Part shown: positions 3,868 to 6,861 of the stretch, one piece after another | Numbering within the stretch: position 1 is the first letter of the stretch | Layout: each line of letters begins with the position of its first letter | DNA from: Polaromonas sp. | GTDB lineage: Bacteria > Pseudomonadota > Gammaproteobacteria > Burkholderiales > Burkholderiaceae_C | Assembly (NCBI GenBank): GCA_026786065.1 | Contig: JAJAYS010000182.1 | Location: 1-6,861, forward strand | Length of the DNA stretch: 6,861 bases | Reading direction: 5' to 3' | The notes under the pieces: generated by a model | Databases searched by the model: none | Seen by the model: only the letters and a program-made list of their open reading frames with translations | Told to the model about the DNA's origin: nothing | Program-made: the position numbers and the translations under genes

Positions 3868-6063
3868 CTACCGGACCCGCATCCCCGGCCTGGCGCCGGG
3901 CCACGGCTCAAGCAGGTAGATACCTGGAGTCGCTTTTTCATCGCCATGACTGGCCGCCAGCACCATGCCTTCGCTGAGGCCGAACTTCATCTTGCGCGGT
4001 GCCAGGTTGGCGACCATCACCGTGTGTTTGCCGATCAGGTCGGCCGGCTGGTAGGCGCTGGCGATGCCGCTGAAAACATTGCGCAGGATTGGGCCCCCCT
4101 GCGGGTCGGTGCCTTCACCCGCGTCGAGTGTCAGGCGCAGCAGCTTGGTCGAGCCGTCGACGGCTTCGCAATTGACGATCAGCGCGATGCGCAAATCGAT
4201 TTTGGCGAAGTCGTCAATCGTGATGGTGGGGGCGATGGGCTCGCCGCCTGGTTCACTCCCTCTCCCTCCGGGAGAGGGCGGGGGTGAGGGCTGCCTGTCG
4301 CCATTTGCTATCATTTCAGGAGCTGCCTGCGACCGTTCTGGTTGGGCTGGAGGCTCAAACAATGCATCAAGTTGCTTGGGATCGACGCGTTGCATCAGGT
4401 GGTGATACGCCCCTACCAAATGGCCTTCTGGCAGCGAGTCCGCAGCATTTATCCAGTCCAGCGGCGCGCATTTCAGCAGCACCTCGACCTGCTCAGCCAA
4501 CGCGGGCAAAACCGGTTTGAGGCAGGCCGTGATGACCCGGAACATCTGCAGCGCCTCAGAGCTTTTTTCGGCGGCGAGCGCGGCTTTGCTTTCCTTCACC
4601 AACTTCCACGGCGCAGCCGCATCGAATCGGGCGTTTACCTGGTCGGCGAACAGCATGACCTCGCGCAGCCCCTTGGCGTACTCGCGACTGTCGTAAAAGT
4701 CTTTGACCAACGCAAGAAGACTTTTCGAAGTGAGCGCCGAGTGCGCATCGAAGTCCGACGCAACGAGTTTGCCCTCTGGCAAGAACTTGATCGCCCGGCT
4801 CGCGATGTTGACGAACTTGCCCACCAGATCGCTGTTCACCCGCGCCAAAAAATCATCGGCATTGAAATCAATGTCCTCATTCTTTGCATTCAGCTTGGCC
4901 GCCAGGTAGTAGCGCAACCATTCTGGGTTCATGCCCAGGCTCAGGTACTTCAGCGGATCCAGCCCGGTGCCCCGGCTCTTGCTCATCTTCTCGCCATTGT
5001 TCACCGTCAAAAATCCGTGCACGAACACCTTGTTCGGCGCCTTGCGGCCACTGAAATGCAGCATCGCTGGCCAGAACAGCGTGTGGAAAGTGACGATGTC
5101 CTTGCCGATGAAATGAATCTGCTCAAGCTCCGGGTCGGCCATGTATTCGGTGAACGACAGGCCGTCTTCGCCGGCTTCGATGCAGCGCCGGTCGAGCAGG
5201 TTTTTAAGCGAGGCCAGATAGCCCACCGGCGCGTCGAGCCAGACGTAAAAATACTTGCCCGGCGCATCCGGAATCTCGATGCCGAAGTAGGGTGCGTCGC
5301 GCGAAATGTCCCAGTCGCCCAGCCCCTCGCTGCGGCTGCCGTCAGCGTTCTCGCGGACTGAAAACCACTCGCGGACCTTGTTGGCCACCTCAAGCTGCAA
5401 GCGCGGTTTGCCGTCGGTATCAAGACCGCCGACCCACTGCTCCAGAAATTCGACGCAGCGCGGATCGGACAATATGAAGAAGAAGTGCTCCGAACTCTTG
5501 AGCACCGGCGTCGCACCCGAGAGTGTCGAATACGGCCCGATCAGATCGGTAGGCGCATAGACCGCGCCGCACACCTCGCAGTTGTCGCCGAACTGGTCTT
5601 TCGCGCCACACTTGGGGCACTGGCCCTTGATGTAGCGGTCGGGCAAAAACATGGTCTTCTCGGGATCGAAGAACTGGTCAATCGTCCTGGTGTCGATCAG
5701 GCCGGCCGCCTTCAGGTCGCGGTAGATCTGCCGGGCGAGGTCGTGGTTTTCCGGCGCGTCGGTCGAATGCCAGTTGTCGAAGGCGATGTGAAAGCCGTCC
5801 AGGTAAGGCTTGCGGCCGGCCGCGATTTCGGCCACGAACTGCTGTGGCGTTTTGCCGGCTTTTTCGGCCGCGATCATGATGGGCGCGCCATGGGCATCGT
5901 CGGCGCAGACGAAATTTACGTCCACCGGGGAGCCGTCCTCACTGCGCTGCATCTTCTGAAACCGCACCCAGATGTCGGCCTGGATGTACTCCATGATGTG
6001 GCCAATGTGGAAATTGCCGTTGGCGTAGGGCAGGGCGGTGGTGACGAAGAGTTTGCGCGGCAT
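3868..6063 (-). CDS. metG: Methionyl-tRNA synthetase MetG, 731 aa
   Basis: MetG charges tRNA-Met with methionine using ATP in the cytosol, supplying both initiation and elongation. It is a class I synthetase of the long, dimeric E. coli-like type. Visible in order: [13 protein letters not shown] with the HIGH signature at residues 19-22; a zinc knuckle of Cys149, Cys152, Cys162 and Cys165; the [15 protein letters not shown] segment (318-332); KMSKS at 359-363; the alpha-helical anticodon domain (about 390-555); a low-complexity linker (about 571-611); and a C-terminal OB-fold tRNA-binding domain (about 612-731, [13 protein letters not shown] and [15 protein letters not shown]). It is longer than E. 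coli MetG (677 aa), and part of the excess is the linker, which contains two translated interspersed repeats. I start at ATG 6063 because [16 protein letters not shown] is the family N-terminus; ATG 6096 adds 11 residues over an A9 tract and overlaps a possible -10 box. It is divergent from mrp, as in E. coli. Confidence 0.97.
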   Translation of the reverse strand: MPRKLFVTTALPYANGNFHIGHIMEYIQADIWVRFQKMQRSEDGSPVDVNFVCADDAHGAPIMIAAEKAGKTPQQFVAEIAAGRKPYLDGFHIAFDNWHSTDAPENHDLARQIYRDLKAAGLIDTRTIDQFFDPEKTMFLPDRYIKGQCPKCGAKDQFGDNCEVCGAVYAPTDLIGPYSTLSGATPVLKSSEHFFFILSDPRCVEFLEQWVGGLDTDGKPRLQLEVANKVREWFSVRENADGSRSEGLGDWDISRDAPYFGIEIPDAPGKYFYVWLDAPVGYLASLKNLLDRRCIEAGEDGLSFTEYMADPELEQIHFIGKDIVTFHTLFWPAMLHFSGRKAPNKVFVHGFLTVNNGEKMSKSRGTGLDPLKYLSLGMNPEWLRYYLAAKLNAKNEDIDFNADDFLARVNSDLVGKFVNIASRAIKFLPEGKLVASDFDAHSALTSKSLLALVKDFYDSREYAKGLREVMLFADQVNARFDAAAPWKLVKESKAALAAEKSSEALQMFRVITACLKPVLPALAEQVEVLLKCAPLDWINAADSLPEGHLVGAYHHLMQRVDPKQLDALFEPPAQPERSQAAPEMIANGDRQPSPPPSPGGRGSEPGGEPIAPTITIDDFAKIDLRIALIVNCEAVDGSTKLLRLTLDAGEGTDPQGGPILRNVFSGIASAYQPADLIGKHTVMVANLAPRKMKFGLSEGMVLAASHGDEKATPGIYLLEPWPGARPGMRVR
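4253..4290. repeat. Palindromic interspersed repeat inside the metG linker
   Basis: A perfect 9-bp stem, CCCTCTCCC (4258-4266) and GGGAGAGGG (4270-4278) around TCC, is flanked by an outer TCAC (4253-4256) and GTGA (4284-4287). This fits a class of CTCTCCC-rich palindromic repeats that I recall as widely scattered in proteobacterial genomes, mostly between genes. Here it is in frame within metG and encodes [15 protein letters not shown] (about residues 592-606). Confidence 0.75.
4307..4331. repeat. Interspersed Comamonadaceae-type repeat, copy 2 (inside metG)
   Basis: This matches 21 of 25 positions of the intergenic copy at 716-740, in the same orientation. The differences are at bases 8, 9, 21 and 23. 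It lies 16 bp from the palindromic repeat at 4253-4290 and encodes AAPEMIA of the MetG linker (about residues 580-586). The reading frame passes through without a stop. Confidence 0.7.
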
Positions 6064-6142
6064 CGATATGGCTTTTTTTTTGGGTTGACCGACCATTTTA
6101 GGACGCGTGACTACACTAGAACATTAACAGGAAGTCCCACCC
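6064..6142. promoter_or_regulatory. Divergent metG-mrp promoter region
   Basis: The 79-bp space must hold both start signals. On the minus strand TAAAAT (6100-6095) is a plausible metG -10 box, giving a leader of about 25 bases before ATG 6063. On the plus strand TACACT (6112-6117) is a plausible -10 box for mrp; TTGACC at 6085-6090 is the nearest -35-like hexamer, but its 21-bp spacing is too long. A T9 run (6073-6081; A9 on the metG strand) lies in the metG leader. Box assignments are weak. Confidence 0.4.
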
Positions 6143-6861
6143 ATGCCCACGCAAGACCAGCTTTTAGAAGCCCTTAAATCCGTCGTCGATCCGAATACCG
6201 GTAAAGATTTCGTCAGCACCAAAGCGCTTAAAAACCTGCAGATCGCAGGCGGCGACGTGTCGTTCGATGTCGAACTCGGCTACCCGGCCAAAAGCCAGTT
6301 TGCCGGCATCCGCAAACTGCTGATTGCGGCGGTCAAGGGCGTGGCGGGTGTGGCCAACGCGTCGGTCAACGTCAGCTTCAAGATCGCCAGTCACAGCGTC
6401 CAGCGCGGCGTGCAGCTGCTACCCAATGTCAAGAACATCATCGCTGTCGCGTCCGGTAAGGGCGGCGTCGGCAAAAGCACCACCGCCGTGAATCTGGCGC
6501 TGGCGCTCGCTGCAGAAGGGGCCAGCGTCGGCTTGCTTGATGCCGACATTTACGGCCCGAGCCAGCCGATGATGATGGGCATCGAGGGCCGGCCCGAAAG
6601 TGTGGACGGCAAGAACATGGAGCCGATGGAAAACTACGGCGTGCAGGTTATGTCCATCGGCTTTCTGGTGGCGCAGGACGAGGCCATGATCTGGCGCGGC
6701 CCGATGGCGACTCAGGCTCTGGAGCAGCTGCTGCGCCAGACCAACTGGAAAGACCTGGACTACCTGATCGTCGATATGCCGCCGGGCACCGGCGACATCC
6801 AGCTGACGCTCAGCCAGCGCGTGCCGATTACTGGGGCGGTAATCGTCACCACGCCGCAGGA
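6143..6861 (+). CDS. apbC: Mrp/ApbC iron-sulfur cluster carrier ATPase (partial, C-terminus beyond right edge)
   Basis: Mrp/ApbC is a cytosolic P-loop ATPase of the MinD/NUBP family that binds and transfers Fe-S clusters to client apoproteins. The 239 residues present include an N-terminal MIP18/DUF59-type domain (about 1-85, with [13 protein letters not shown] near the start). The P-loop domain follows: deviant Walker [11 protein letters not shown] at 104-113 with the signature Lys105 and Lys111; [10 protein letters not shown] at 133-142; [14 protein letters not shown] from 184; and the DMPPGTGD Walker B/switch region at 211-218. The CPxC cluster-binding motif would lie further on, off the window edge. 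The start is ATG 6143, supported by AGGAAG eight bases upstream and by the family N-terminus. Head-to-head pairing with metG is also seen in E. coli, where the gene is called mrp. Confidence 0.95.
   Translation, partial: MPTQDQLLEALKSVVDPNTGKDFVSTKALKNLQIAGGDVSFDVELGYPAKSQFAGIRKLLIAAVKGVAGVANASVNVSFKIASHSVQRGVQLLPNVKNIIAVASGKGGVGKSTTAVNLALALAAEGASVGLLDADIYGPSQPMMMGIEGRPESVDGKNMEPMENYGVQVMSIGFLVAQDEAMIWRGPMATQALEQLLRQTNWKDLDYLIVDMPPGTGDIQLTLSQRVPITGAVIVTTPQ

Noticed and set aside
3558..3977. Plus-strand frame from GTG 3558 with good third-position GC.
   Set aside because: No recognised family, no suitable ribosome site, and its second part is antisense to the metG 3' end. Kept only as an observation on the interval.
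4342..5361. Long open frame of 339 codons on the plus strand.
   Set aside because: It lies wholly within metG on the opposite strand, which has every class I synthetase motif; the product resembles no family and the openness reflects GC-rich codon use.
5485..6177. Open frame of 230 codons on the plus strand overlapping the metG start and running into mrp.
   Set aside because: It is the antisense reading of the MetG N-terminal domain and continues out of frame into mrp; no family-like sequence or ribosome site.
1..6861. CRISPR array, tRNA or rRNA genes, transposase or integrase genes.
   Set aside because: No regularly spaced direct repeats of array size, no cloverleaf or rRNA signature and no transposase motifs were seen on either strand.

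Overview
The window is a GC-rich chromosomal stretch from a betaproteobacterium, most likely Burkholderiales and probably Comamonadaceae (Polaromonas/Rhodoferax/Acidovorax-like). The grounds are a DUF3460 gene next to scpA, the divergent metG/mrp pair, a BamE-like double-repeat lipoprotein, and a short interspersed repeat (core GCTATCA...CAGGAGCTGC) that I recall as abundant in Comamonadaceae. The taxonomic call rests on recognition, not on a search. I see no tRNA, rRNA, CRISPR array, transposase or phage gene.

Left part (1-1684): on the minus strand a DUF3460 gene (996-778) is followed by scpA (601 to beyond the left edge). The gap between them holds one copy of the interspersed repeat. Divergent from DUF3460, on the plus strand, lies a lipoprotein gene (1073-1684) with two BamE/SmpA-type repeats. 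The 76-bp space between the two carries a perfect 8-bp dyad.

Middle (1685-3867): a plus-strand VOC/glyoxalase-fold gene (1870-2295) has a hairpin-rich leader. It faces a minus-strand secreted DUF4394 gene (3419-2493), and a perfect 11-bp-stem hairpin lies between their ends. The DUF4394 gene is broken by two short tandem-duplication frameshifts (a 4-bp unit and an 8-bp unit) whose lengths sum to 12, so the original frame returns downstream. Positions 3420-3867 hold no gene I can support.

Right part (3868-6861): metG (methionyl-tRNA synthetase, minus strand, 731 aa) and mrp/apbC (P-loop Fe-S carrier ATPase, plus strand, cut by the right edge) diverge from a 79-bp intergenic region. The linker between the metG catalytic body and its C-terminal tRNA-binding domain is partly made of two different interspersed repeats, a palindromic CCCTCTCCC/GGGAGAGGG element and a second copy of the GCTATCA-type repeat. 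They lie 16 bp apart and are translated in frame.

The genes do not form one pathway. They are housekeeping functions (chromosome segregation, envelope, translation, Fe-S assembly) with one decayed secreted-protein gene. I found no new multi-gene system. The most unusual signals are the repeat-built metG linker and the paired tandem-duplication frameshifts in the DUF4394 gene.
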